Assembly: GCF_023091745.1 (NCBI RefSeq)
Contig: NC_068928.1
Location: 11,178,001 to 11,242,000, forward strand
DNA length: 64,000 nt
Reading direction: 5' to 3'
From: Budorcas taxicolor
Lineage: Eukaryota > Chordata > Mammalia > Artiodactyla > Bovidae
Each line of letters begins with the position of its first letter. Position 1 is the first letter of the stretch. The translations under genes and the position numbers were made by a program. The notes under the pieces are model-generated. The model saw only the letters and a list, made by a program, of their open reading frames with translations. It made no database searches and was not told the DNA's origin. This document shows positions 21,270 to 32,874 of the stretch, piece by piece.

Positions 21270-22560
21270 TTTTTGTTAGTTTTCAACAAAGTTTTTAATT
21301 GCTGATTTAATTTTAATAGCTTTTAATGTCTTCAGATTTTCTGTTTCTTTATGATTCAGTTTGTACATTGTTTGTTTCTTGGAATCCAGCCATTTTATCT
21401 AGGTTATCCAGTTTCTTACCTTATCTTAGTTTTAGGTTGTTTGCTTTTCTTTTTCTTACTCCTTCAGGTGTAATAGTAGGTTTATTGGTTTAAAATCTTT
21501 GTTTTTTTCAAGTGTGTGATTATAGCTATAAATTTTCCTCTTAGCAGTGCTTTCTTTGTGTCCCGTAAATTTTGTGTTTTCATTATCATATTTGTAAGAT
21601 ATTTTCTAGTTTCTGTTGTGAGTTCTTCTTTGACCTATTGATTGGTTAAGAATTGTGTTGTTTGGGTTCCTTATATTTGTGAATTTTCTAGCTTTCTTTT
21701 TATTATTTATTACTACTTTTAGTCCATTGTGATTAGAAAAGATATTTTATATGATTTCAGTCTTTTAAATTTTATTATGACTTGTTTTGTGGACTAGTAT
21801 GTGGTCTCTCCTGGAAAATACACCATGTGCATTTGGAGAAAATGTGTATTCTTTTGTTGGGTGGTGTTCTATGTATGTCTGTTAGGTCCAGTTGGTTTAC
21901 AGTGTTCAGATTCTCTATTTCATTGTTTATCTCTGTCCAGTTCATATTCATTATTGGAAGTGAAAAATTGAAATCTCTGTTACTGTAGGATTAGCAGTTT
22001 CTCCCTTCAACTCTGTCATTGTTTGCTTCATATGTCTTGGGAGTTCTGGGTTTGGTTTTTGTTTACAGTTGTTATACGTTCTTCATGAATTGACCCTTTT
22101 ATTGATATGTAATATCCCTTGTCTCATAACAACTTTTGATATATTTGTCTCAAACTGGTAATGGCATCCTAACTTTCTTTTGGTTATTATTTGTATGGAA
22201 TCTCTTTTTCCATCCTTTCATTTTTGACCTCCACATCTTTAAATCTGAAGTGAATCTCTTTCTGTTTTGAGGTATAAGTTTATAGTATTATGTTAGTTTC
22301 AGGTATATAGCACAGTGTATTTTTTGCAAATTATATTCCATTATAAGTTATTACAAGATGTTGGGTATAATTCCTAGTTCTATGTTGCTTATCCATTTTA
22401 TTTATAGTGGTGTGAACCTGTCAATAAACTCAATTGATTGTTATCAACATATAGTTGGATCACTTATTTTTATAATCCATTCTGCTATATCTGCTTTTTG
22501 ATGGGAGAGTTTAATTCACTTACTTTTAAATTAATAAGTGATAAGAACATACTTTTTTTT
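21270..22560 (-). mobile_element. L1 LINE ORF2 region, antisense
   Basis: Antisense L1: tcagattttctgtttctttatg-type text, tcatattgactactttagtcc-like, gtgcatttggagaaaatgtg, ggtccagttggtttacagtg and gttctggggctctg-like. A second L1 3'-type stretch from about 22270 (ggtataagtttatagtat) suggests two pieces. Confidence 0.65.
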
Positions 22561-22565
22561 CTGAC

Positions 22566-23550
22566 TGTGGAACTGACTGTGGCTCAGATCATGAACTCCT
22601 TATTGACAATTCAGACTTAAATTAAAGAAACTAGGGAAAACCACTAGACATTCAGGTATGACCTAAACAAATCCCTTACAATTATACAGTGGAAGTAGCA
22701 AATAGATTCAAGGGATTAGATCTGATAGACAGAGTGCCTGAAGAACTATGAGCAGAGGTTCGTGACATTGTACAGGAGGCAGTGATCAAGACCATCCCCA
22801 TGAAAAAGAAATGCAAAAACAAAATGGTTGTTGGAGGAGGCCTTACAAATAGCTATGAAGAGAAACTGAAAGGCAAGGACAAAAGAAAAGATACACCCAT
22901 TTGAATGCAGAGTTCCACAGAATAGCAAGGAGAGATAAGAAACCCTTCCTCAGCGATCAATGCAAAGAAATAGAGGAAAACAATAGAAGAGGAAAGACTA
23001 GAGATCTTTTCAAGAAAATTGGAGATACCAAGAGAACTTTTTATGCAAAGACAGGCACAATAAAGGACAGAAATGGTATGGACCTAACAGAAGAAGATAT
23101 TAAGAAGAGTTGGCAAGAATACACAAAAGAACTATACAAAAGTGATCTTCATGACTTAGATAATCACAATGGTGTGATCACTCACCTAGAGCCAGACGAC
23201 CTGGAATGTGAAGTCAAGTGGGCCTTAGGAAGCATCCCTATGAACAAAGATAGTGGAGGTGATAGAATTCCAGATGAGCTATTTCAAATCCTAAAAGATG
23301 ATGCTGTGAAAATGCTGCACTCAATATGCCAGCAAATTTGGAAAACTCAGCAGTGGCCACAGGACTGGAAAAGGTCAGTTATCATTCCAATCCCAAAGAA
23401 AGGCAATGCCAAAGAATGCTCAAACACACACACAGTTGCACTCATCTCACATGCTAGTGAAGTAATGCTCAAAATTCTCCAAGCCAGGCTTCAGCAATAC
23501 GTGAACTGTGAACTTCCAGATGTTCAAGCTGGATTTAAAAAAGGCAGAGG
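22566..23550 (+). mobile_element. BovB LINE internal segment, sense, truncated at both ends
   Basis: Covers the EN-RT linker to RT fingers: DLIDRVPEEL-like start, HLNAEFHRIARRDKKPFLSD, an open stretch of 230 codons from 22901, IWKTQQWPQDWKRS and PDVQAGFKKGRG. Stops abruptly at 23550, where an antisense BovB begins with its 3' end. The missing 3' half is not found to the right of that element. Confidence 0.9.
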
Positions 23551-26352
23551 AGTTCAGTTCAGTTCAGCCACTCAGTCATGTCCGACTCTTTGAGACCCCA
23601 TGAATTGCAGCATGCCACGCCTCCCTGTCCATCACCATCTCCTGGAGTTCAGTCAAACTCACGTCCGTCGAGTCGGTGATGCCATCCAGCCATCTCATCC
23701 TCTGTCGTACCCTTTTCCTCCTGACCCCAATCCCTCCCAGCATCAGAGTCTTTTCCAATGAGTCAACTCTGCACAAGGTGGCCAAAGTACTGGAGTTTCA
23801 GCTTTAGCATCATTCCTTCCAAAGAACACCCAGGGTTGATCTCCTTTAGAATGGACTGGTTGGATCTCCTTGCAGTCCAAGGGACTCTCAAGAGTCTTCT
23901 CCAACACCACAGTTCAAAAGCATCAATTCTTCGGTGCTCAGCCTTCTTCACAGTCCAACTCTCGCATCCATACATGACCACTGAAAAAACCATAGCCTTG
24001 ACTAGACGGACATTTGTTGGTAAAGTAATGTCTCTGCTTTTCAATATGCTGTCTAGGTTGGTCATAACTTTTCTTCCAAGGAGTAAGCGTCTTTTAATTT
24101 CATGGCTGCAGTCAGCATCTGCAGTGATTTTGGAGCCCAGAAAAATAAAGTCTGACACTGTTTCCACTATTTCTCCATCTATTTCCCATGAAGTGATGGG
24201 ACCAGATGCCATGATCTTCATTTTCTGAATGTTGAGCTTTAAGCCAACTTTTCACTCTCCTCTTTCACTTTCATCAAGAGGATTTTTAGTTCCTCTTCAC
24301 TTTCTGCCATAAAAGTGGTATCATCTGCATATCTGAGGTTATTGATATTTCTCCTGGCAATCTTGATTCCAGCTTGTGCTTCTTCCAGCCCAGCATTTCT
24401 CATGATGTACTCTGCATAGAAGTTAAATAAGCAGGGTGATAATATACAGCCTTGACATACTCCTTTTTCTATTTGGAACCAGTCTGTTGTTCCATGTCCA
24501 GTTCTAACTGTTGCTTCCTGACCTGCTTATAGGTTTCTCAAGAGGCAGGTCAGGTGGTCTGGTATTCTCATCTCTTTCAGAATTTTCCACAGTTTCTTGT
24601 GATCTACACAGTCAAAGGCTTTGGCATAGTCAATAAAGCAGAAATAGATGTTTTTCTGGAAGTCTCTTGATTTTTCCATGATCCAGTGGATGTTGGCAAT
24701 TTGATCTCTGGTTCCTCTGCCTATTCTAAAACCAGCTTGAACATTTGGAAGTTCACAGTTCACGTATTGCTGAAGCCTGGCTTGGAGAATTTTGAGCATT
24801 ACTTTACTAGCGTGTGAGATGAGTGCAATTGTGTGGTAGTTTGCGCTTTCTTTGGCATTGCCTTTCTTTGGGATTGGAATGGAAACTGACCCTTTCCGGT
24901 CCTGTGGCCACTGCTGAGTTTTCCAAATTTTCTGGCATATTGAGTGCAGCACTTTCACAGCATCATCTTTGAGGATTTGAAATAGCTCAACTGGAATTCC
25001 ATCACTTCCACTAGCTTTGTTCGTAGTGATGCTTCCTAAGGCCCACTTGACTTCACATTGCAGGATGTCTGGCTCTAGATGAGTGATCATACCATCGTGA
25101 TTATCTGGGTCGTGAAGCTCTGTTTTGTACAGTTCTTCTGTGTATTCCTTCCACCTCTTCTTAATATCTTCTGCTTCTGTTAGTTCTATACCATTTCTGT
25201 CCTTTTTTGAGCCCATCTTTGCATGAAATGTTCCCTTGGTATCTCTAACTTTCTTGAGATCTCTAGTCTTTCCCATTCGTTGTTTTCCTCTATTTCTTTG
25301 CATTGATCGCTGAGGAAGGCTTTCTTATCTCTTCTTGCTATTCTTTGGAACTCTGCATTCAGATGCTTATATCTTTCCTTTTCTCCTTTGCTTTTTGCTT
25401 CTCTTCTTTTCACAGCTATTTGTAAGGCCTCCTTAGACAGCCATTTTGCTTTTTTGTATTTCTTTTCCATGGGGATGGTCTTGATCCCTGTCTTCTGTAC
25501 AGTGTCATGAACCTTCATCCATAGTTCAACAGGCACTTTATCTATCAGATCTAGTCCCTTAAATCTATTTCTCACTTCTGCTGTATAATCATAAGGGATT
25601 TCATTTAGGTCATCCCTGAATGGTCTAGTGGTTTTCCCTGCTTTCTTCAATTTAAGTCTGAATGTGGCAATAAGGAGTTCATGATCTGAGCCACAGTCAG
25701 CTCCTGGTCTTGTTTTTGCTGACTGTATAGAGCTTCTCCATCTTTGGATGCAAAGAAGATAATCTGATTTTGGTGTTGACCATCTGGTGATGTCCATGTG
25801 TAGAGTCTTCTCTTGTGTTGTTGGAAGGGGGTGTTATGACCAGTTCGTTCTCTTTGCAAAACTCTATTAGCCTTTGCCCTGCTTCATTCCATATTCCAAG
25901 GCCAAATTTGCCTGTTACTCCATGTGTTTCTTGACTTCCTACTTTTGCATTCCAGTCCCCTATAATGAAAAGGACATCTTTTTTGGGTGTTAGTTCTAAA
26001 AGGTCTTATAGGTCTTCATAAGAACAGTTCAACTTCAGCTTCTTCAGCATTACTGGTTGGGGCATAGACTTGGATTACTGTAATATTGAATGGTTTGCCT
26101 TGGAGATGAACAGAGATCATTCTGTCGTTTTTGAGATTGCATCCAAGTACTGCATTTCGGACTCTTGTTGACCATGATGGCTACTCCATTTCTTCTGAGG
26201 GATTCCTGCTCGCAGTAGCAGATACAATGGTCATCTGAGTTAAATTCACCCATTCCAGTCCATTTTAGTTTGCTGATTCCTAGAATGTTGACGTTCACTC
26301 TTGCCCTGTCCTGTTTGACCACTTCTAATTTGCTTTGTTTCATGGACCTCTT
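23551..26352 (-). mobile_element. BovB LINE, near full length, antisense
   Basis: Most complete BovB here, 2.8 kb. On the minus strand: endonuclease start near 26343 (MKQSKLEVV, ILGISKLKW, SLRRNGVAIMVNK); more EN text at 25860-25650 (RRLYTWTSPDGQHQNQI); RT with FCFIDYAKAFDCVDH around 24630; and the conserved C-terminal part to 23576 (SKITADADCSHEIK, YGCESWTVKKAEH, RMRWLDGITDS). Lesions include a stop in the NLYAGQE segment near 24530 and a frameshift near 24250, so it is inactive. The 5' end stops close to the ORF start. No clear TSD. Confidence 0.92.
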
Positions 26353-26615
26353 TAATTAATGAATAATATGTCTGTATATACAGCATTAAGATCAGAATGG
26401 TATTAACATCTAATATTATGGCATAATGGACATAATTGATAAAACACGGTTTTGTTTTATAGAGGTGTAACTCAATTTTAAAACATATCTAAATATAATG
26501 ACACTGTAAACAACTTCTATGAAAACATCAATAGCTATGAAGATAAATCAACTGAAGTTTATAGGCATTAGCCCTTTTTATTTTTTTGATACTTTATCCT
26601 TAATAAGCTGCTAGG
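26353..26615. other. Unassigned intron 14
   Basis: AT-rich, nothing recognised. Confidence 0.4.
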
Positions 26616-26619
26616 GCCA

Positions 26620-26820
26620 GGGCTTCCCCAGTGACTCAGCAGTAAATTCACGGGCAACGCAGGAGATGCAGGTTTGATTCGTGGGTCGGGAAGGTCCCTT
26701 GGAGTTGGAAATGGGAACCTACTCCAGTATTCTTGCCTGGAAAATTCCATGGACATAGGAGCCTGCTAGGGTACAGTCCATGGGGTTGCAAAGAGCAGGA
26801 CATGACTGAGCACACACACA
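26620..26820 (+). mobile_element. Bov-tA SINE
   Basis: Sense: gggcttccccagtgactcag, ggtttgattcgtgggtcggg and ggacatgactgagcac, with a short CA tail. Confidence 0.9.
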
Positions 26821-26823
26821 TGC

Positions 26824-27218
26824 CATTGATTTTTCTGAGATACATAAGATACATAGTTTAGTGTATATTTACCATTGCTTAGTGTATATTTATCTTGTCT
26901 TGTAACAATAAAAAAAAAATCTCAAAAATGACAATTGTAATCTGGCTTCCTAGTAAAAGTACATTTTCTAAATAAATGAAAATTTAAGTAAAATTTTTAA
27001 AGTGTTGGCTTTATTATAATAAACATTGCATAATTAGATGTTACTTTGATAGAATTTTAATACCATATAATTATACCATATGGTTGTAAAAAGATCCACA
27101 ATCTATGAGTTGTTGCAGGTTTATTTTCTGTGTGATTAACATACTAAAAATGTATTTATCATGAGATATGAAACTAAAGACATAGAAAATTTTGAAAGTT
27201 TAATGTCTTACTGAGAGT
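26824..27218. other. Unassigned intron 14
   Basis: AT-rich, with an A9 run near 26911. Nothing recognised. Confidence 0.4.
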
Positions 27219-27220
27219 AA

Positions 27221-27560
27221 TTCAGTTCAGTTCATTCGCTCTGTTGTGTCTGACTCTTTGCGACCCCATGAACTGCAGCATGCCTTGCTTCTATGTCCAT
27301 CACCAACTCCTGGAGCTTGCTCAACCTCATGTCCATCGAGTTGGTGATGCCATCCAACCATCTCAGTCTCTGTCATCCTCTTCTCTTCCTGTCTTCAATC
27401 TTTTCCAGCATCAGAATCTTTTCCAGTGAGTCAGTTCTTCACATCAGGTGGCCAAAGTATTGGAGTTTCAGCTTCAGCATCAGTCCTTCCAGTGAATATT
27501 CAGGACTGATTTACTTGAGGATGGACTGGTTTGATCTCCTTGCTGTCCAAGGGGCTCTTA
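27221..27560 (-). mobile_element. BovB 3' fragment, antisense
   Basis: ttcagttcagttcattcgctc through the BovB 3' coding end to gctgtccaaggggctctta. Confidence 0.9.
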
Positions 27561-27789
27561 CTTCTTTATAAATAAAAAATATATTTAAAACAAATCCAGT
27601 GAAGAATCAATATTCTGGCACAGAGGAGAAAAGTTTTGTTAATTTATAATATTTAGATAGTTCCTACTATCTAATTACTGATTTTGAGTCCTGTTGCATT
27701 TTATTAAATCTTAAATTTTTGAAAATTCAGAAGCCTTCGGATTGTTTCTCCTTTATTAAATTTTTTTCTTAGTCTCAAATGGGGCTTCC

Positions 27790-28172
27790 TTTCTATTTTT
27801 ATATAGAAACCTTTTGTTTGAGATATAATTCCCATACCCTTTTTTACAAGGGTACAATTCTGTGGGTTTTAGTACATTTACAAAGTTATACAACCATCAC
27901 CACTGTCTAGTTTCAGAACAATTTCTCCACCCCTAAAAGAAACCTCTTATCCAGTAGCAGCTACTTCCCGTTCCTACCTCCCTATAACTTGTAACCACTA
28001 ATCTACTTTCTGTTTCTATTGATTTTCCTTTCCCAGATGTTTCATGTAAATGAAGTCATACGATATGTGGCTTTTATGTGTGACTTAGCATAATATTTTA
28101 GCATGTAGTTGGATCATTCCACTGATCTCTGCCTTTTAATGAGTGTTTGCTCCATTTAAATTTAATGTAATT
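27790..28172 (-). mobile_element. Old L1 LINE, antisense
   Basis: gagatataattcccatacc, tacaaccatcaccactgtc, ccatttctccacccc-like and taaatgaagtcatacgatatg. Same L1 region as 6330. Confidence 0.7.
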
Positions 28173-28174
28173 AT

Positions 28175-28388
28175 GGGGCTTCCCTGGGTAAAGATTCTGG
28201 TAAAGAATCTGCCTGCAGTGCAGGAGACCTGGGTCTGATCCCTGGGTCAGGAAGATCCCCTGAAAAAGGAAATGGCAACCCACTCTAGTATTCTTGCCTG
28301 GAGAATTTTGTGGACAGAGGAGCCTGGTGGGCTACAATCCATGGGATCTCTAAGAGTCAAACACAGCTAAGCTACTAATACACACACA
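28175..28388 (+). mobile_element. Bov-tA SINE (cluster member 1)
   Basis: Sense: ggggcttccctgggtaaag, gatccctgggtcaggaagat and gagtcaaacacagctaagc, with a CA-rich tail. Confidence 0.9.
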
Positions 28389-28467
28389 TTGATAAGATAG
28401 TTTTTACATTTGTCACTTTACTGTTTGTTTTCTGTATGTTACGTTTCCCTCCTCCTATTCCTCCACT

Positions 28468-28650
28468 GGGACTGCTCCTGTGACTCATTGGTAAAGAATC
28501 CTCCTGCGACACAGGAGCCTCAGGAGACATGGGTTCAGTTTCTGGGTTGGGGAGATTCCTCTGGAGAGTTCCATGTACAGAGGCGCCTGGCAAGCTACAA
28601 TCCACGGGGTTGCAAAGAGTTGGACGTGACTGAAGGGACTTGGCATGCAC
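28468..28650 (+). mobile_element. Bov-tA SINE (cluster member 2, internally deleted)
   Basis: Sense: gggactgctcctgtgactc, ggttcagtttctgggttggg and ggacgtgactgaaggg. Lacks about 40 bp of the middle. Confidence 0.85.
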
Positions 28651-28739
28651 TCATTTCTCCATTACTACCTTTTCTGTTAAATATTTATTTTCTAATGTGC
28701 CATTTAAATTTTTCTAGTATGACCTTTTAATTCCCTTAG

Positions 28740-28920
28740 TGTGTTAATTGCTCAGTTGTGTCTGACTTTTTGCAACCTCATGGACTGTAGCCCACCAGGC
28801 TCCTCTGTCCTAGGGATTTCCCAGGCAAGAATACCGGAGTGAGTAGACACTGCCAACCCAGGGATTGAACTCAGGTCTCCTGCATTGCAGGCAGATTCTT
28901 TACCATCTGAGCCATCAGGG
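28740..28920 (-). mobile_element. Bov-tA SINE (cluster member 3, antisense)
   Basis: Antisense: attgctcagttgtgtctgac, ccaggctcctctgtcctag, cccagggattgaactcagg and accatctgagccatcaggg. Confidence 0.9.
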
Positions 28921-28933
28921 TTAACTGATTTTA

Positions 28934-29116
28934 ATGGTGGCTCAGATGGTAAAGAATCTGCCTGCCATGCAAGAGACCTGGGTCAGGAAGAACCCCTGGA
29001 GAAGTGAATGGCTACCCACTCCAGTATTATTGCCTGGAGAATTATATGGACAGAGGAGCTTGGTTGACTACTGTTCATGGGGTCACAAAGAGTTGGACAT
29101 GACTGAGTGACTGACA
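28934..29116 (+). mobile_element. Bov-tA SINE (cluster member 4, sense)
   Basis: Sense: atggtggctcagatggtaaag, cccctggagaagtgaatgg and ggacatgactgagtgactg. Lies 13 bp from member 3 in opposite orientation. Confidence 0.9.
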
Positions 29117-29119
29117 CTT

Positions 29120-30600
29120 TAATTCCTTAGCATTTCTTTTACTATATATTTTTGAGTTATCTTCTTAATGGTTGTCCTGGGAATTAAAATAAACAGTTTA
29201 TAAACTGTAGTTTGAATTGGTACTAATATAATTTCAATAGCATGTGAAGACTTTGAACTTTTATAGTTATATTAAGTTCTACTTTCTTTGTGCTGTTATT
29301 GTCATAAGATCATGTGTTTATACATTGTTGCCTATCAAAACAGATTTATAATTATTGCTTTATACATTTGTCTTTTAAATGAGACAAGAGACAAATTTAC
29401 AAACTATATTTATACTGCCTTTTTATATTTACCTATGTTACTATCTTCACCAGTACTCTTTAATTCTTTGTGTAGATTTTAGTTACTGTCTGGTGTCCCT
29501 AAACACTCATTCTTTTATTATTTAATTAATTTTTGGTTGCCCTGGGTGTTCATTTCTTCACGTGGACTTTTCTCTAGTTGCAGAGAACTGGGGCTGCTCT
29601 ATAGTTGTTGTGTGTGGGCTTCGCATTGCCGTGGCTTCTCTTGGAGAGCTCAGGCTTTAGGGCGCCCAGGCTTCAGTAGCTGCAGCATGGAGGCTCAGTA
29701 GTTGTGGTGTGCGGGCTTCATTGCTCTGCAGCATGTGGAATCTCCCTGGACCAGGGTTCAAACCTGTGTCCCCTGCATTGACAGGTGGATTCTTATCCAC
29801 TACACTACCTGGAAAGTCACCGAAACACTCATTCTTAAGTAGTCTGCCCTGCAGCTCTCTCAGTTGTAGTCTATTGTCATTATCCTGGGGCCCTGTTGAT
29901 GTGATGGTAAGGTGTTGGGAACGGGGAAGCATCATCTAATTTTTCAGTTAAGTCTCAGTCTTTTAGTGGGCCTGTGTCCCTGGACTGTATCCTTTCCATA
30001 TGTTTCTCAGCTCTTTATTCATTTCCTTAGATAAGATATGAAGTCTAGCGGGAGCTGAAGTTTGGGTAAATTTCCTTTCCCCCAGTTTGGATAAGGCTCT
30101 GGCAGTCTTTTCCCTTTACTGGGAGACTGGCCTGAGTTATGGAGAATGCTTTGAGTGTATTCGAAATGGCTTTTTTTCTCCTCTCTCTGTCAGAAAGAAG
30201 AGGGTTTTTCTTTACTCTTTACTGTGAAAACCTTGGAAGGGGATTGTTTCTGGAGATAATAACTACAAAAATTTGGGGACTCCCTAAGGATGTGGTCTCT
30301 AGGAGTTTCTCACTATTACACTGGTATACACTATGCCTTCAGCAATTTGTCAAAATTATCTTTTAAGCATTCCTGCCAATAATGGTTTTAGTGTCCTCCT
30401 CTTCCAGTAAGCAGTTCTCAGTCTATGATTCTCAATATTTACTGTCTCTCCAGTTTTTAGGATAGCAATTTGTCTTATGACCTTAGTTCTCTGATGTGTC
30501 CAAGTCATTGATTTTCAGTTTCTTCAGCTTTTTTCTTAGTGTAAGATGGGTGTGATGACTTGTGAGTTCTTTACATTGGAGCTGGAAGTAGAAGTCCTAA
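29120..30600 (-). mobile_element. Old L1-like sequence, antisense, split by a CHR SINE
   Basis: Flanks and follows the SINE cluster. Text such as tgtctggtgtccctaaacac and agtgggcctgtgtccctgg resembles old L1 5'/ORF regions. Weak, by-eye call. Confidence 0.4.
29515..29822 (-). mobile_element. CHR-type SINE with perfect 14-bp TSD
   Basis: Antisense CHR: ggttgccctgggtgttcat, gggctgctctatagttgt, gcagcatgtggaatctcc and ggttcaaacctgtgtcccc. aaacactcattctt at 29501-29514 is repeated exactly at 29823-29836. Confidence 0.9.
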
Positions 30601-31635
30601 TTTTATCTTTGAAAATGTATTTTCAACTGAATTTCAGAATGGAGATATAATTTACCTAAAAGACAAACCCAACAAATTGTAAGTGTCTTTGCATCTTTGT
30701 CGACTGTTACACATTACAATGGCTAAAGTCATTGAATGTCCTCTCTTTTGCATTTTGAAGGGGTTTGACATTGGACTTGCAGAAGACATGAGAGCTGACA
30801 TTTGAATTTATTTTGAGAGGAAATTTGGGACATACAAATTTAAGTTTTCAAATCACATTGTAGTGGTAAATAATTTTTTCCTGTATGTCTAGATAATTGC
30901 AATCCATGATTTATTTAAAACTTTACTCTTTCACTGAAAGAAAAAGAATTTCCTTTTGTTACAAACTACAATATTTGTGTAAGGATAAAAGTGGAAAAGG
31001 CGTCATTCTAGATCCACCCCCCCCACCCCACTTCTTTCAGAGCCTTCTGAAGTAACTAAATATTGTAATAGATTCATGAAGAGTACCATTCCTCCACTAA
31101 GATCAACTTGATTTAGACTCTCTATTGTCATTTAACTGGTGGCACCACTGCCTTAGAACTCTCTGAGAGATCATTTTTATGGATAGAAGAGTTTTTAAAC
31201 TAGTTTTATAGATAGAAAAGTTTCCATTAATTTTGAAAAGTGACTCTCTGGTGCCAAAGTAGCAACTTGGACCTTTATATTTGTACATTGCAGAGTCTGA
31301 TTTTCTTTTACATTTTTATGGGTGAAGACCATTTTCCCTGAGGGAACATTTTGCATTCACCACTGAATGTCAGATAAGGAATAAAATGCAAAATGTTTCA
31401 GTCTCTAGTTACAATTTTTGTCAATATTGTTTAGTAGTAAATGTGTATGTTGAGAAGTTTGTAATGCTACTAGTTTGATGTTCCTGATTTTTAAGTTGTA
31501 CTACATTTAATTTAAAGGAGAAACCAGATTGTTCCATGTAAAACGTCTTTCTGTTTTCTTATTTAGACCCTTGATATGTCAGTAGATTATGGATTTGCCT
31601 TATTGTGAGTGATCAACTGATTCTTTTTAAGGAAT
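30600..31635. other. Unassigned intron 14
   Basis: About 1 kb without a recognised repeat or coding signal. A C-rich run (cccccccacccc) near 31017. Confidence 0.5.
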
Positions 31636-31640
31636 GTCGG

Positions 31641-31818
31641 TCGGACACGACTGAGCGACTTCACTTTCACTTTTCATTCATGCATTGGAGAAGGAGATGG
31701 CAACCCACTCCAGTGTTCTTGCCTGGAAAATCCCAGGGACGGGGGAACCTGGTGGGCTGCCGTCTATGGGGTTGCAGAGTCAGAAAAGACTGACGTGACT
31801 TAGCAGTAGCAGCAGCAG
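31641..31818 (+). mobile_element. BOV-A2 SINE, 5' truncated
   Basis: Sense: cggacacgactgagcgactt linker, then a full second unit (ggagaaggagatggcaaccc) ending with an AGC-rich tail. Confidence 0.9.
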
Positions 31819-31849
31819 GGAGGTTGTACGTCACTGAGAACTAAGGAGT

Positions 31850-32050
31850 AGTACTTAAGAACTTCTGTTCTTTTTTATTCATTCATTTGTTTATTTCATT
31901 ATTGTGTTCATTTAACAAACATTTATTGAGCACATATTACATTCTGGGTAGAAAATTCACATAACTTGGACAAGGTCATATGTTTAGTGAAGGGACTTGC
32001 CTGAGAACTCTTGATTTTCTAGTCTAATGCTGTCTTCATAATAGTATTTC
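31850..32050. mobile_element. Possible MIR/L2-type remnant
   Basis: aacatttattgagcacatatt and gacaaggtcatatg recall MIR-class text. Weak. Confidence 0.35.
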
Positions 32051-32359
32051 TAGAGTTTGATATTTGAAATATAGTTGATCTGGTAAGTATTAATTTAATC
32101 CAGTTTTTATTTAGGGCAATATATACATGTATTCAGATACCTACATATTGGTATATTTCAGTATTTATATTTACTTTGCACATTTGGCTCTGCTTGTGAG
32201 CTAAACTATTATTGTTAGGGAGATACTATAAGAGGAGTAGGTTGAAAAACTGCTTTAATGAGTAAGTGATCCAGTATTCTGAAAAATAAAGTAATTAGAA
32301 AGTAGTTGTTTCAATAACAATTTTTGTTGCTTTGTTTTGTCTTATATGCATATATAGCA
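32051..32359. other. Unassigned intron 14
   Basis: Nothing recognised. Confidence 0.4.
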
Positions 32360-32367
32360 TCATTTAT

Positions 32368-32489
32368 CAGTTCAGTTCAGTTACTTAGTTATGTGTGACT
32401 CTTTGTGACCCCATGGACTGCAGCATGCCAGGCTTCCCTGTGCATCACCAACTCCCTGAGTTCACTCAAACTCAAGTCTAAAGCTCATG
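32368..32489 (-). mobile_element. Very short BovB 3' fragment with 8-bp TSD
   Basis: Only the BovB 3' tail (cagttcagttcagttacttag to ctcaaactcaagtctaaag). tcatttat at 32360-32367 and 32490-32497. Confidence 0.85.
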
Positions 32490-32497
32490 TCATTTAT

Positions 32498-32864
32498 ACC
32501 CTTTGTCTATAAATAACATGCATAGATCTAGTTCCAAAAAAGCCTTATGAAAATATATTGGTTATATCTATATCTGATTCACTTTGCTATACCCCAGAAA
32601 CTGGCAGAAGTTAAGATTAAGCTAGAGTCAAGGATGGCCAAGTAACCTATTTGGCAGAGGATCAACTAATAGATCTAGAAACTGCATTCATTCCAACTAC
32701 TTTTGCATCCCTCACTCCCCACCATTGGTTCTATATTTTCCATGGATAAAAGCATAATTAAAGAAAGCATTTTGGGGGAAATAATAGGCAAATTGGTTGA
32801 ATTTAACTTATTAATTTATTGCACGTTTCTGTACTAAAGCAATTATTTGAACTTGGTATGGGCT
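32498..32864. other. Unassigned intron 14
   Basis: Nothing recognised. Confidence 0.4.
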
Positions 32865-32874
32865 AGACAAAGTT

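Noticed and set aside
22901..23593. 230-codon open frame as a gene
   Set aside because: Its residues are BovB linker and reverse transcriptase text, and the last codons run into the antisense BovB.
24527..25303. 258-codon minus-strand open frame as a host gene
   Set aside because: It is the RT part of the antisense BovB at 23551-26352.
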